Part shown: positions 35,497-47,074 of the stretch, piece after piece | Position numbering within the stretch: position 1 is the stretch's first letter | How the letters are laid out: each line of letters starts with the position of its first letter | Origin: Caenorhabditis elegans | Lineage: Eukaryota; Nematoda; Chromadorea; Rhabditida; Rhabditidae | Assembly: GCF_000002985.6 (NCBI RefSeq) | Contig: NC_003283.11 | Location: forward strand, 3,844,001-3,908,000 | Reading direction: 5' to 3' | Length of the DNA: 64,000 nt | Notes under the pieces: generated by a model | The model's database searches: none | The model's input: the letters and a program-made list of their open reading frames with translations, nothing else | What the model was told of the DNA's origin: nothing | Position numbers and translations under genes: made by a program

Positions 35497-35769
35497 CTAT
35501 TTCCTATTCTCAAGCCTTCTCATACTGCAAGACTCAGCGAGAACTTTCGGGATGTAGATATTGAAACCAAGCTCTCGCAGGGCAGTATTCATTCTTCTAG
35601 TCGTATATCGTTGCCTATCCATATGTTGATTGATAAAAAATAATGTCAGCAAATCTGGCGGGTCCTGTCTTAGAATTGGAGCACATACACTGCTGAAACA
35701 GCATGTTTGCAAACATCCTTTGGCATCGGGATAGAGTTTCTTGACCCCCTGGTGAAAGGCCTCCGATTG
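35497..35769 (-). pseudogene. Stand-alone NHR terminal exon, frameshifted
   Basis: After a TTTCCAG acceptor the frame reads AIGGLSPGGQETLSR and continues to RFADII, then runs into a stop (TATGGATAG). Moving one base at a run of six T, the next frame continues INQHMDRQRYTTRRMNTALR to a stop at 35497. It is colinear with the last exon of NHR-9 (AIQGMSPSGQDLLSR, then INQRLDRQ). No upstream NHR exons lie between it and the intact copy at 36868-37136. Best read as a decayed duplicate exon; the shift is one extra T in a homopolymer. Confidence 0.7.
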
Positions 35770-36034
35770 CTGGAAATATTTGTTGGATTATGAATTATTG
35801 AAACAACTGGATTTTTGGTCATCTAATAATAACAGAAATAGTAATCTAAAAGATAAACTTTCATGCCCGATTTCAGTTTTATCATATGTATTATTAAGAG
35901 ATTAAATTGTATCTAGCAATGGTCTTGATCTTGTGAACTTGCAGATTAGATACATTGTGTCGTAATTTTGCAAGAATTTGACATGCCAGTTTAAAGGCAC
36001 ACAATGTTTTTGGAGTGGGTCTCGCAACTTCTCT

Positions 36035-36240
36035 GTAAAAAATTTTCGGGCGGCAAATCGGAAAATCGGCAAATTGCCGGAATTGAAAAATTCTTGGAAA
36101 TCGGCAAACCGGTAAATTACCGATGTGGTTTTGCACATTTTTTAAATAAAATTTCAGAATTTCAATTTTAATCAGCAAAATTGTTCCTCTGAATGTTCCT
36201 ACATCTTTTTTTAAAAAAGTCTGTAATGTGAAAATTTTCG
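36035..36240. repeat. GGCAAATCGG-family repeat
   Basis: Phrases CGGCAAATCGGAAAATCGGC and TTGCCGGAATTGAAAAATTC; same family as 15105-15240 and 39670-39840. Confidence 0.6.
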
Positions 36241-36818
36241 GCAACGCGGCAATTTTCTACAGTAGTCTTATAACAACATCAAAGGTTAAAAATTATATAA
36301 TTTTTTAAATTTTTTCATGATTTTTTAATTATGCAAAACAAAACTGAAAGAGGCAAACTTATTTCTGAATTTCCGCGCAAATGAGATGAATTACATGAGA
36401 TTTGTGTTATTTTGGGAAAAAACACAACAAACGCTACTCCACTTCTAAAAGGAAATATTTTGAGCCAATTATTATTTAATGGATTTTTTAGTTTATTACC
36501 TGTCAATTCTAACACATACATATCACTACTTCAACTAGGGTAATTCTTTAAAAATTTGATAGTCTGATTTTTTCAGTCACCATACTTCAACTACAACGTG
36601 CCCTCGACTAGAAAATGTGCACTTCAAACCTACACACACTTTCGTTATAGAATGATCACACTAATATTCACACCCATAATACACCCAGACAACATTTATC
36701 ACCCTCTACAAAAACATTCTGGTCTAAGATTTTTGGTGGCTAGACGAAAATAACACCACAAAATCTGTGACTGACTATTAATAATAGGAAGTCATGATTT
36801 GTTTGTTGTTCAAGGGAT

Positions 36819-36824
36819 TTTATT
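36819..36824 (-). terminator. Polyadenylation signal AATAAA after the intact orphan exon
   Basis: Minus-strand AATAAA 44 bases past the stop at 36868. Confidence 0.5.
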
Positions 36825-36867
36825 ATTAATGCATAAAAATGAGTAAATAAAATTCACAGCAAGAAAC

Positions 36868-37136
36868 CTAAAAAAGCTTCCTCTCGAGCTTGCACGATTC
36901 CACCAAAATTCTCGGGATATAAAAGAATGGATTCCAGTGTCGTTTTGACACGGAAAAAAATTGTTGAGTAATGTAAATTTGTTTGTTCAAGTGATTGCTG
37001 ATCGCCAATAGTTCCAGTAATCTGCCGGGTCCTTTACTGGAATAGTGAAGCAGGCATTGCTGGAGAAGAAGTTGCACGCATTTTTGACGGTTTTCAGATA
37101 TGATTTCGCGGCCTCTTGGCGAGAGTCCGTCGATGT
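36868..37136 (-). CDS. Stand-alone NHR terminal exon, intact (alternative last exon of NHR-9 or gene fragment)
   Basis: After a TTTTCTAG acceptor an 89-codon open frame reads IDGLSPRGREIISENRQ, LLLQQCLLHYSSKGPGR and ends LVESCKLERKLF before the stop at 36868. It is homologous along its length to the last exon of NHR-9 (38074-38339) and has the same entry phase (two bases complete a codon begun by a G). An AATAAA follows about 45 bases downstream. No DNA-binding domain or earlier ligand-binding exons are present nearby. Either NHR-9 transcripts can skip to this exon, giving a different ligand-binding-domain C-terminus, or it is an orphan left by an incomplete duplication. Confidence 0.6.
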
Positions 37137-38073
37137 CTAGAAAATGGAATAGAAATCACTTTTTTAAAATTTTATTCTAAAACAAAAAATTCACTTGAAA
37201 ATGCGCTTTTTTTTCAATTTTTTATTGCTGAAAAGTTGATTATTCGTAAATTTATTCAAAGGTTACAATGTTTGATTATTAATATTTAAGACAAAGGTAG
37301 ACCGTAAATTTTGAGATTTGGAACTTTTTAAGAGAATTGGAACTTCGAACTTTATTCGTTGCGCAGCTTTTATCAATTGTGCAAAAACTTGAATAAAACA
37401 ATAAAAACACAAAAGTTTCGTGCAAATTGTGAAAAAAAAAACTTTCAAAAACCGATTTTATATAATTCCACAGCCACCGAGTTTGAAATTACAGTACTCA
37501 ATAAAGTCATACCTTTTTACAGTAAAAAAATTGTCGATTCGATACCAGGTAATGTTTTTTTGGCGCAATTGCGTCGGCTTAAATTATTGTTTTGTACTGC
37601 AAAGCACGAGACTCCTAATCCAAAGAAATTGTCTACAAAATCACTATTTTTTTGTTTGTGTTTTTGCCCCATTTTTATTCGGACAATTTTTATTTTTTAT
37701 TTTTTTCATCAATTCACCAAAAGTTACAAAAATTACATCTTTCTAGGCTAATAAAATTTTATACTGATGCTTTATGAAAGAGCGTTAAAATTGCAATTTA
37801 AATTGAGCTTGTTTCGATTTTTCATATTGCAAGTGATGCATATATGCAAATTGTGTCTATTTTTTTCAAAGTATACTTCTACTGCTTTGCAATTAGTCTA
37901 TTCAAAAATATGTTACTGAAATCATGCACACGTGACACTACATCTAGATAAATTGGAAAAAATAAACATGCAAAAAACTTTAAACTCTAAAAAAAACCCC
38001 ATACAAGTGTTATAAATTTTATTATTGCTCAGAAAATGTACAGAAAAATTGAAAAAAATAACTAAAAAAACCA
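37137..38073. other. Interval between the orphan exon and NHR-9
   Basis: AT-rich, no relics of earlier NHR exons seen on the minus strand. A 130-codon plus-strand ORF (37359-37751) has no family resemblance and is rich in low-complexity K/F/N/I. Confidence 0.45.
38018..38023 (-). terminator. Polyadenylation signal AATAAA of NHR-9
   Basis: Minus-strand AATAAA about 50 bases past the NHR-9 stop. Confidence 0.5.
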
Positions 38074-41000
38074 CTAATAATAAACATCCGACCTGCAGGC
38101 TTCAGTCAATATTTTTGAGAAAAAGAAGTTCGGAGCCCAATACTCCCGGAGGCATTGTACCACCCTATTCGTAATGACACTTTGTCTATCGAGCCGTTGA
38201 TTGATAGCCAGAATGGCTGCGTACCGACCGGGTCCGGTTCTCGGGTTTGACACCATACACATCTGAAGCAGAATCCTTGCGTAGACTTGTTGATGGCGAG
38301 AGAGAAGGTCTTGACCGCTTGGAGACATCCCTTGGATTGCTGGAACGGACAAGTTCACGAGACTCGCACAAAAATACAAATTATTATAGAAAAGAGGGGT
38401 GTTATTGGTCAGAAGTTATGAAATTGTTTGGTATTTTTGATATTTGGGTGGAGGTGGTGCTCACCAAAAATCAGAGACCAGAATGTTTTCGTAGAAAGTG
38501 CAAAATTTCTGCTTGCTCACCTGGATTACAAATCACTATCATATTCAGCAGCAGGTACTCGCTCTCGGTGATTTGTAGCTCCATTAGTGGTTTCATCGGC
38601 GACGTCAGCAGGTCCATGATTATTTCTCGACACTTTGGAATCTCGAAAAGTACATCTGGAAACATTTCGGTGCCCGTTGGCGCCAAAACTCGACCCTTCT
38701 TCTGGATGAACGAGTCATAGGCCACTGAAAGGTGATGGCTTTTGAAGGCGACATTTTTTAGGAGCAGCACCTGAAAATTTCCAAGTTATTGTAATATTCG
38801 GTGTTCGAAAAATTGGTAAAAATACCCTATCTGAAAGTAGAAGATCGTTGTAGAAACTAAGTCCCTTACAAACTTCTACAGCGAGTAAAACTCCCAGCGA
38901 GCCCCAAGGCTTCAGTTTTCGCTCTGTGTTCTCCCATTCGATTTCTTGCTGAAAGTATAAAATGATATGAAATATCGAAATTTGAAGAGAGAGTTCAGAA
39001 TAAAAACTTTTCAAAATTATTTTGAAATAATTTTTTTTACAGTCAAAAAGTGGCAAAAACTGAGATTTTCCAATTTTCAAAGAATCATACAGAATTCACT
39101 TTTTTTTTGGAATTTTCTACTACAATATTTGGTCACTGTCTTTAAATGTCTTCAAATAAAAATTCATATAGCTCTAACTTACCGGTCTCAAGTACACTGA
39201 AAGCTTTGAGCCCTGAGCAACCAGGTCACAAAAACTGGGATCTTCACAAATATTAATGACACAGTAAGCATTATATCGGGTCTCATTCAAAGCATGAAGG
39301 TGTTGGAAAAACGTCGAATCGATGTGCGCCTGTGTGATTATATGTTGTGGGACTACGGCGACGACGGATTGTTTAGGAGATGGTTCCTCGTCGGACTGGG
39401 TTTGCGATTCGGAGGAGTTGTGATAGCGCATGCCGAGGTTCACGCATTTTTTGTATCGACATGATCGGCATTTTGGACGGGATGCTGGAAAATTATGTGA
39501 AAATTATAAAACAATTTTGTACTTTCTTCACAACTGTATTTTCAATATTACATTGTTTTTTTCGTATTTTTAATAGATTTTATTCTGTCTTATTCAAATT
39601 GCTGGATACCAGATCTTTTGAGGCTTGGAAAAAATGGAACGGATATTTCCGTCTTATGAAAATTCCATCTAAAACTTCCGGCAAAATAATGTTCGGCAAA
39701 CGGCAAATCGGCAATTTGCCAAAAATCAAAATCTCCGGCAAATTTGCTAATTGCCGGAATTGATAATTTCTGGCAAATCGGAAACCGGTAATTTGTCGAT
39801 TTGCCGAATTTGTCAACAAAAAAATTGCCGAACGACAACCACTGGTTTGAACATTAAATTTGAATTTTTTTTGAAAAGCTTTACTATGATATTTGGTCAC
39901 TTTGGCACTATATGATTAGGTTTTAACAATATCCCCGCTTCCGCGCGCTTTGGCTATTCCACCTTAAGCTCCGCTCTCAATTTTAAAACCAGCTAATGTA
40001 CTTCGGCTTTTTCTTCCCATATCACACATCACGTACACCACATATCACATCTAATATTTGCTTCCATCTGCTTCTGACTTGCCGGAAAACCCCAAGTTCT
40101 GTTCTGAATCAAAAAGTTCACCTGCAAATCAACTACAAAACACCAAAATGTTCTGTCTGCGCGCATGGCAGCATGTGCGAAGCATAATCTTTTATAAAGT
40201 AGAGTCTAGATATTCAGAGCGTGATCTCCGATTGGCATACTTCCGTGTGCTCAACCTAAACTCTTTTTTTGAAAGTGTAGGAAGATCAATCAAACCACCT
40301 TGAAGGTGGCGTGTCCGTGGGAAAATACATTAAAAAATTTGGACATTTTTTTGGCTGGGAAATCGCTTAAAACCAAATATCATAATTTGTTCCCACATTT
40401 TTAAAATACTCTTATTTAGAGAAAAATTTTCAATTGCCGCTCCCTGGCAGTAATTACGTATTAGTTTTTTCTGCTTCAAATTGAATGAACTGCTCATTTT
40501 TTTGTTGAAAATGGCAACTTTTGACTGAATTTTTTTTGAAAAAACCTCCAAACTCTTTGCCATTCTGGCATGCTAGAAAAACTTGGAAAAAACACAATCA
40601 AAAATTTCCAAAAAATTTTTTTGTGCTGAATACCCTACTTGCGACAGTTCACTTTTGAGCTCAACGGCTCCATACATAGATTCGCATCACTTTTTAATTT
40701 ACTAATTATCATCTTCTGACTGATTTGATTTCCGGTTTATACGAAAAGAAAAACGCACTAACGTGTCTACGCACACCGTCTGCCCAGACTGATCATACGA
40801 AAATTCGGAGATGTGCAGAACGGGAAAACAACTTTTCTATGACTAGAGAATTTCAGTCACAAACTCCGGATTTAGAGATAATAAGACATTTCGAAAAAAG
40901 TTATTTCTCTAATCCTGCTTCTTCCCACATAAAACATGTTTTGATGGAGTTGTTCATGAGCGCAAAGGTGTGTGTTTTCCGTGTACAATGATCACGACAA

Positions 41001-42200
41001 AATTAAAAATTGTATTAACAGAAAATAAGGTTAAGGGTGATATATTTTTGACATATCAGACATAAGTTTCATTACTCAAATTTTCAAAGAATTAAAACAT
41101 CACTGAAACAGAAAAAAACTGATGTGTCGTTTTTCTGGTTAAGCCTATTGACGCCTAACAGTTGTGGTGATATTAATATGATTGTCAGTGAGAAATAATC
41201 GACAGATAAGTTTAATCCATGTATGAACATACATAACTAAATAGTTTTGAGCATAAAATAAGTCGCATTCACGGTTTGGCCCCCAAGAGTTAGGAAAATA
41301 AAATTTTGAAAAAAATTTTGAATTTCCGTAATTTCTGGATAAATAGTGTCGTCAAACAATTTCAGATTTTTTGCTTTTTTTCAGCAATAATTGAAAAGTC
41401 GAAAGTTCGAAAACTAAAATATTTCTATTTTCCGATTTACCGGAAAATTGAAAAATCAAAAAAAGAGCAAAAAGAAAACAGTTAATTTTCTTCTAAAAAG
41501 TGGAAAACTAACCTACTTTTCTAAACCATTTTTTTTAGAAAAATCACATTTTTTGATATATAGGAAAACTGAAAATCGAAAAAAATTGTTCGATTTTCTG
41601 TAACATCGAAAATCGAAGAAAAATTAACACGAAATTACAATATTTATCGAATTTTTTAAATTATTTTTTAATTAACAAAAAAACATAATAAAACGTATAA
41701 TCCTATCATAAAAACAAGAAAAAATGACAAAATTTTAAGCTATTTTTTGAAAAATTGAAACTAAAATTTTGACTATCGGATTGTAGGAAAAAAATCAACC
41801 AAGCTTTACAAACATGGTGCATCGTTAAAAAACTGAATTCACAAAAATTAACAAACTCACTTAACAAGTCATCACCATCGAAGCATTTTCCGCCCTTTTT
41901 GCAAAAATCGTCAATTTTCTCGGCGTGTGCTCTCCGGAAGAACATTTTGCACGCGTTACAGGACACCACCTGAAACAGATTACAATTCAATAAAAACTGT
42001 ATTCCAGCTGCTGCTGCTGCCACATAGAAAAGTTGATGAAAACTAAGATTGCATCGAAATTTCGTTATTTTACAGAATATGTGATCTACCATAAATAAAT
42101 GTTGAATTACTAGCATTACCTCATAATTGTAGCCGAAAGCTTTTTGGTGACAAATGGCGCAAATGTTGGGGCGATCCGAAGATATTGTGGTGCCGGACAT
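38074..42200 (-). CDS. Nuclear hormone receptor NHR-9 (376 aa)
   Basis: Exons in transcript order: 42200-42120, 41969-41861, 39484-39183, 38948-38826, 38770-38521, 38339-38074; 376 aa. DNA-binding domain: CAICHQKAFGYNYE, VSCNACKMFFRR, then CRSCRYKKC and GM. The Gly usual before the first intron (NYG) is Glu here. Intron 2 is 2,376 bases and its donor is ambiguous: GTGAGT at 41860 (preferred) or GTGATG nearer the cysteine; both keep phase and change the finger spacer (12 versus 7 residues). The ligand-binding domain is divergent from the other eight: WGSLGVLLAVEV, TGTEMFPDVLFE, LLNMIVICNPG and AIQGMSPSGQDLL. Downstream lie two further copies of its last exon. Confidence 0.87.
39670..39840. repeat. 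GGCAAATCGG-family repeat in NHR-9 intron 2
   Basis: Includes CGGCAAACGGCAAATCGGCA, TTGCCGGAATTG and GCCGATTTGCCG-type inverse words (39775-39810). Confidence 0.6.
39870..39967. repeat. Partial TTAA element in NHR-9 intron 2
   Basis: Carries TGATATTTGGTCACTTTGGC and ends CTATTCCACCTTAA, the right end of the element seen complete at 31604-31929. Confidence 0.5.
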
Positions 42201-43749
42201 TTTTCTGGAACTTTTATGTTCTTGAAAAACTAGAGATGGGAAATGTTAATAAGAACAACGACGTTTCGTTGTTAGGCTTCTCCGAGTGATTTTTGAAGTT
42301 GTTGTAAATTCAGATGTCTTTGAAAAATTCAGAGATTTTGAGTTTGCGAGAAACGGTCAGCTAAGCAAAACAAGGTAGGGCGAACAGAACCCGTCTGGGA
42401 AAATTCAATTTCCTGAGTAATAAATATGTTCTTGATGTGGTCTGGGTGGAGCTCATTGAGCACGCTTTTCTCCTCCCCTCTCTCCTTTCCTAAAGGTGTC
42501 TCCACCCATTTGTTGATATGATGAAGCCAGGGGGGAGAGCGAAGAAAATTTCGAATGAGGGGATTATTATTCTGCACACACTGATATACTGGAGAATAAG
42601 AATGTTCTTTCCGGACAAGTGATCTTAAATCTTTTTGGCTTTTTGAATATGTTACATCAGATATCCGGGTCAAAACGGAAATTAATCAGTTAGCAGTGCC
42701 AAGCTTTGTTATTTTGGAATCGTGTTTTGAAGTCAGCTTGATGTATGCAGAACAAAATTCTTAATCTCCGTGCAGATTAGGATATGGGAGATCTCGCACA
42801 TTGTGGAATATTTGGAGTAGAGACGTCAGATTTCGAATCAGTGTAAGAATCTGTTTATATTTTTTGTGAAGTTGGACGGACGTGACTGTAGAACCACAAG
42901 TGACGTCACTCCTTAAGTCTAAGGTTATTCAAAATAATCTTTATCTTTGTTAAGAGTTGTTTTACCAGAATGGCGGGCGTGTTAAAGGGGGAGTAGAGTT
43001 TGTGAGTATTTTGCTTAAATAGACTGAAACGGATCCAAAACTGCTGAATTTCATTATGATACGTCACAAAAAATGCAAAGAAAATTTTTACGGCGGGTCA
43101 ACTTTTAAACAAAAAATATATCCAAATTATGTTAAAATCTGAACATTTTATTCACTTTTTTTTGTCTTTAAACAAAAAATCGAAACATTTTACTCAATAC
43201 AGTCAATTAAAAAAAAGATTGGCAATATGCCAGAACTTGACAAGACATTTTAAAAAATCGAAAATTTTTTGGTGTGTTTTGCTAATTTGCTAATTTGCTG
43301 TGTTGAATCTGGCTGAAATCTCAAAAACTACACCTGCCGGGTACGTTTTGTAGTTTGCTGAGTGGGAAAAGAAAACTGTTGCCGGAGTAGAAATTAAAAT
43401 ATTCGTGGATTAATTATTTTTCAGAATTTTCCATTTTTTTGAGACTCAATATTGGAAATGTGAATTAACGGCATTTTTGTCGGTCTAAAAAATAGGTTAA
43501 TTCCAAATTTGTATTGAAAATTTGTTTCTTACTACATATAAAAAGTTAATTATCTACATATAATCGTAAATTTATTTCTTGCCATTTTGAAGGAAAATCT
43601 GAAAATATTTCGAAAATGAATTCAAAAATCAAGAATTTAGTTAAAATCGGGAGAGACTTAAGTGAGCAGAAATATTATATACTGATCCGGATGAATCCAC
43701 GTGACAGTGGAATCGGGAAAATGCGAATGTTTTATTGAAATTTCAGAAT
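42201..43749. other. Intergenic: NHR-9 upstream region and 3' flank of the membrane-protein group
   Basis: A 114-codon minus-strand frame at 42329-42673 has no recognisable family and lies where the NHR-9 promoter should be. A TTAA element fragment begins at 42982 (TTAAAGGGGGAGTAGAG). No gene supported. Confidence 0.45.
43731..43736 (-). terminator. Polyadenylation signal AATAAA of membrane protein A
   Basis: Minus-strand AATAAA 14 bases past the stop at 43750. Confidence 0.55.
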
Positions 43750-45253
43750 TTAATTTTGTTCCTGATCTCTTTTGGGGGTTGATATAGAACTTTCGGCATC
43801 ATTAACTGTTTGATTCGTTTGACTTTGTTCCGCGTACTTGAAAAATTGAACTGTAGGCCATGATATCCTGACTTCCGATTCCAAAACCCGTGAAACCATC
43901 ATTCCATTTTCTTCTGGTTTTTGCTGAAAATGCTCCGGAACAGGTAAAAAGTTTGCCTTTTCTCTGTGCTCCGAGATATTCGATATTGAAACGTTGGGTT
44001 TTCGCCTGGAAAATAACAAAATACATACATTTACGGTGGAGCATAATTGCATCAAAACCTTTTTCGCGCTCTACTGACAACACAAAGTGATACCAAAATA
44101 AGAGCAGCTGCAATGAATCCATAAATCAATAAAACATAATTTTCAACTTGGTCTGAAAATATATATTTAAAATTGAGCAAAACTTTTAATTCCACCTTTA
44201 ACAATTGCCGGATCACAGATGAACTTCATCTCAACAACGTGTCCAAACTGCTTCTCCAAAACATATAAAACATGGATATCCCTACCGGGATCCTCAGTGC
44301 ACCAAGCTCGTAGGTCATCAGGTACACAATCGAAATCGAGCAGATGGATCTGAAATTTTGAATTTAGTTTGTGTACAAGTATGCTCTATTGCTAGAACAC
44401 AAATGGTTCAATTTTTATGGTTACAATATTTCAGTGTACTGTAAAATTATTATTATTCATTCTAAAATTTTTTGAAAAAATTGTCAGAATTTAAAAATGA
44501 AATGGTAGAAAGAAAATGGAGCGGAATACCTGTAGAAAAAATTTTTAAATTTTTTTCTAATATTTTATGATTTTTTTTTAATTTTGCGAAAAATTTAAAA
44601 AAGGGCTTACCATGTTTTTTGGAATTCTCTGCTATCTTCAACGAGGTTCGAAAAATATTTAAACAGGGGAAAAAGTTAAATGCAATTGAATCACAAAAGT
44701 AAAACAAAGAAAAGTAATTTAAATTAGCCAGAAAACTAAAAAATGTGAATTTTTCCTGAAATTGAAAAAAAAATCACAAAAAATTTACAAAAAATTTTTA
44801 CAGTTTAAACAGTAAAATCCTGAACGCTTTTCTTGAATTCTCGCCAAATCCTACATACCTCTCGATTTTTCTCGGAAACTGTATATCTCTCCATGGGCAG
44901 CCGGTTTGCGTACATATCCAGAACAGAGCAGTTCATCCATCTGACTGTTAATTTTAAATTTAAATTTTCTGAAACTCTGTGCTCAGCCTCGGCAACTTGC
45001 TGCCAGTAAAGAATCATCAATGCTCTGAATTTCTGGTAAAAGTAACATCAAATTTAAAATAATCCTACTTTGCATGAGCAATTTGTCTGAAAGTTCTAGC
45101 ATCTGCTTTGTTCGAAAATTGGAATTCCTGCCGTCCAGTTTTAACATCAATTATCTCAAAATGAACTTCAATAACTTTTCCAAAGCGGGAGTACTCTAGA
45201 GTTGAGAATTGTAGAATAATAGTACAACTGAGAAGAACTTGGAAAAGTTTCAT
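43750..45253 (-). CDS. Single-pass membrane protein A (284 aa, unknown function)
   Basis: Exons in transcript order: 45253-45069, 45024-44859, 44349-44196, 44152-44059, 44005-43750; all phases agree. The N-terminus MKLFQVLLSCTIILQF is a signal peptide. About 150 residues of extracellular region follow, with cysteines in WMNCSVL, FDCVPDDLRAWC and FICDPA. One transmembrane segment (YVLLIYGFIAAALILVSLCV, about residues 171-190) is followed by a basic stop-transfer RARKR-type stretch and a hydrophilic cytosolic tail rich in E, Q, S and T. Type I topology is inferred. I do not recognise the family. It starts only 129 bases downstream of the stop of membrane protein B, which suggests it is the last gene of an operon. 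Confidence 0.78.
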
Positions 45254-45382
45254 ATGAATAAGAAGTGAACACAATATAATAGTAATAGTACACACGCAAA
45301 CTGATAAGAAGGTGAGTGAGAGAGAGAGAGAGAAATAACACATACATAAATATAAATACACACAAATTGATAAGTACTAGTT
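45254..45382 (-). promoter_or_regulatory. Intercistronic region with probable SL2-type trans-splice site
   Basis: 129 bases between the stop of protein B and the start of protein A. On the minus strand it has U-rich GTGTATTTATATTTATG, a CT run (the GA repeat at 45317-45333) and a CTTCTTATCAG acceptor. This is the spacing and layout of nematode operon junctions, though no message data are available. Confidence 0.5.
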
Positions 45383-46861
45383 TCAGCGAACGATTGGCTT
45401 GCAGCCGCGATTGAGCACGACTCTTCCCTCATTTTCTCGTGGGCCTCTGAATACGGTTGTAGTGACCTGAGTTCCGTCCGCAAGGCCTTCATGAACGTTC
45501 TCGCGAGCCAAGTTTTGCATTCCAAACTGCCTTGAATCTTCCGTTTTTTTCAGTACCAGAATTTCAGAGTTCCACCTAAAATTTGAAATGTTGGTTTCAT
45601 ATATGTATTGAATCAAAATACTCACAGTGAGCAAGTCATGACGCAGAAAGCAATGGCAAAAGTAACAATGATCCAAATGATAAGGAGCATCTTGCCAAGA
45701 TCGCACGCTAAAAAATTATTATTTTCTAAAGTATTGAGGAAAATAAATTCTTCACTAACTTGGAACTCCAAATTGGCAAACCAACACGGGAGCATAGAAG
45801 AATTCGCTAATTGCCACCAAAGTCGGGAAACCAGTCGTCGGATATGGCCAGGTTTTGCAGAATTTGCTGACCTCGCTGTCCGACGGCTCGTTGATGAAAA
45901 TTCGAATACGCGAGAAGCCATACGGCTCTTTCTGAAATTGGAAACACAGTTTTATCAAGCTGAACAGTTAGGCGGTACCTTTCGAATCCAAATCGGGTCC
46001 CAGTCTCTGTACTTCTCCTCCTCTTGCAGAACAACCATCTCGACGATGACCTGCGAATTTTCACCTCGGTTCTCCGCTCGCAGCATCTCATTGAGCGCAC
46101 TGCCTCTGAAAAATGTGTGTGTGCTGTTGATCAAGACTCTAGGCAAACTTTGGAACACCTACGCCAGACAATTATCTCTCCGTGTGGAGTACACGATTTT
46201 CCCACGCGTTGTCCGGCAGGCGATTGTCAATGGAGCGCGGAAAATTCAGTGAGGAAGGCTAGAAACCCGTGACTTGAAATAAAAAATTTTCCTTGGGACA
46301 ATCTCACTTTTAGGGTTATGTTCTAGAGGTAATGCCAAAATAAGAACCCCAAATGATTTGATGGCCCGACATCTACCGGGTTCTGCTCCGCACTAAGATT
46401 ACCTCGTAGTGAGCTGGGAACCCGTCAGATGTCAGCCCATGATATTAATTGGAGTCCTAATTTTGAAATTACCCCAGGAAATGACCTATAAGTTGGTAAA
46501 CCTTTTTAGACCTTTAGCCAAGAAGGTCTACTGAAACCTGACCTAGTCAAAATTTTGAAAAATTCAATTTTGAATGTAATTTTCTAGAGGTAATGTCAAA
46601 ATAAGGACCTCAAATAATATGGTAGCCTGACGATCATGGATTAATTCAAAACCCAACTCACTGTTCAAAAAGAGCCTGTCGAACTGGACCAAGAAGCTCG
46701 CCTGCTTCCTCGGCCTTTTTCTTTGTTCGGCACCAGAAGAACTCAGCGATGTGACCGTACACATGATCCGAATGCCAGAATGTTGGTTTCGCCTCCTGTT
46801 GAGTAACCTTCGAAGTAGCGATGGGGAGCAGGAACAGACTGAGCCACACGAGCCAGCGCAT
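45383..46861 (-). CDS. Single-pass membrane protein B (257 aa, unknown function)
   Basis: Exons in transcript order: 46861-46662, 46105-45979, 45931-45760, 45707-45626, 45575-45383; phases agree. The start ATG follows TTTTTAG directly, as at a trans-spliced start. Signal peptide MRWLVWLSLFLLPIATS, then an extracellular part with FWCRTKKK, VIVEMVVLQEEE, DWDPIWIRK and two cysteine-bearing segments (KFCKTWPYP, VLVCQFG). The transmembrane segment is MLLIIWIIVTFAIAFCVM, followed by a polar tail ending NRGCKPIVR. Same architecture as protein A but no clear sequence similarity by eye. Intron 1 (46106-46661) contains an ORF with a good donor but no usable acceptor, and a dispersed palindrome. Family not recognised. 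Confidence 0.75.
46330..46470. repeat. ATGTCGG-type palindrome in membrane protein B intron 1
   Basis: CCCGACATCTACCGGGTTCT faces GGGAACCCGTCAGATGTCAG; flanks CAAAATAAGAACCCC and GGAGTCCTAATTTTG are also inverted. A further partial repeat follows at 46590-46630. Confidence 0.6.
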
Positions 46862-47074
46862 CTAAAAATTGATATGAAAACAATAAGAAAATTGGTCATA
46901 GATCATAGGTATGTTCCAGATCAAACTGTCGTTGGTTAAAATTAATGAAAAATGGAATCGCAAATTTCAAAAATCAATCAAATTTACATCATACACAACT
47001 TAAGAAGTATTTGTGAACAAAGAATTTTGAGATCAAGATTATATTTCAAGATTAGAATTCAAAAAAAGTGACAA

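Noticed and set aside
37359-37751. 130-codon plus-strand ORF
   Set aside because: Low-complexity K/F/N/I composition typical of translated AT-rich intergenic DNA.
38247-38720. 157-codon plus-strand ORF
   Set aside because: Antisense shadow of the last two NHR-9 exons.
42329-42673. 114-codon minus-strand ORF upstream of NHR-9
   Set aside because: No recognisable motifs, and it sits in the likely promoter with no splice link to NHR-9. Chance ORF in a GC-richer patch is more likely.
45608-46252. 214-codon plus-strand ORF, the longest plus-strand frame in that region
   Set aside because: It lies antisense to three exons and two introns of membrane protein B, has no family resemblance and ignores splice signals, while the minus-strand model has a signal peptide, a transmembrane segment and matching phases.
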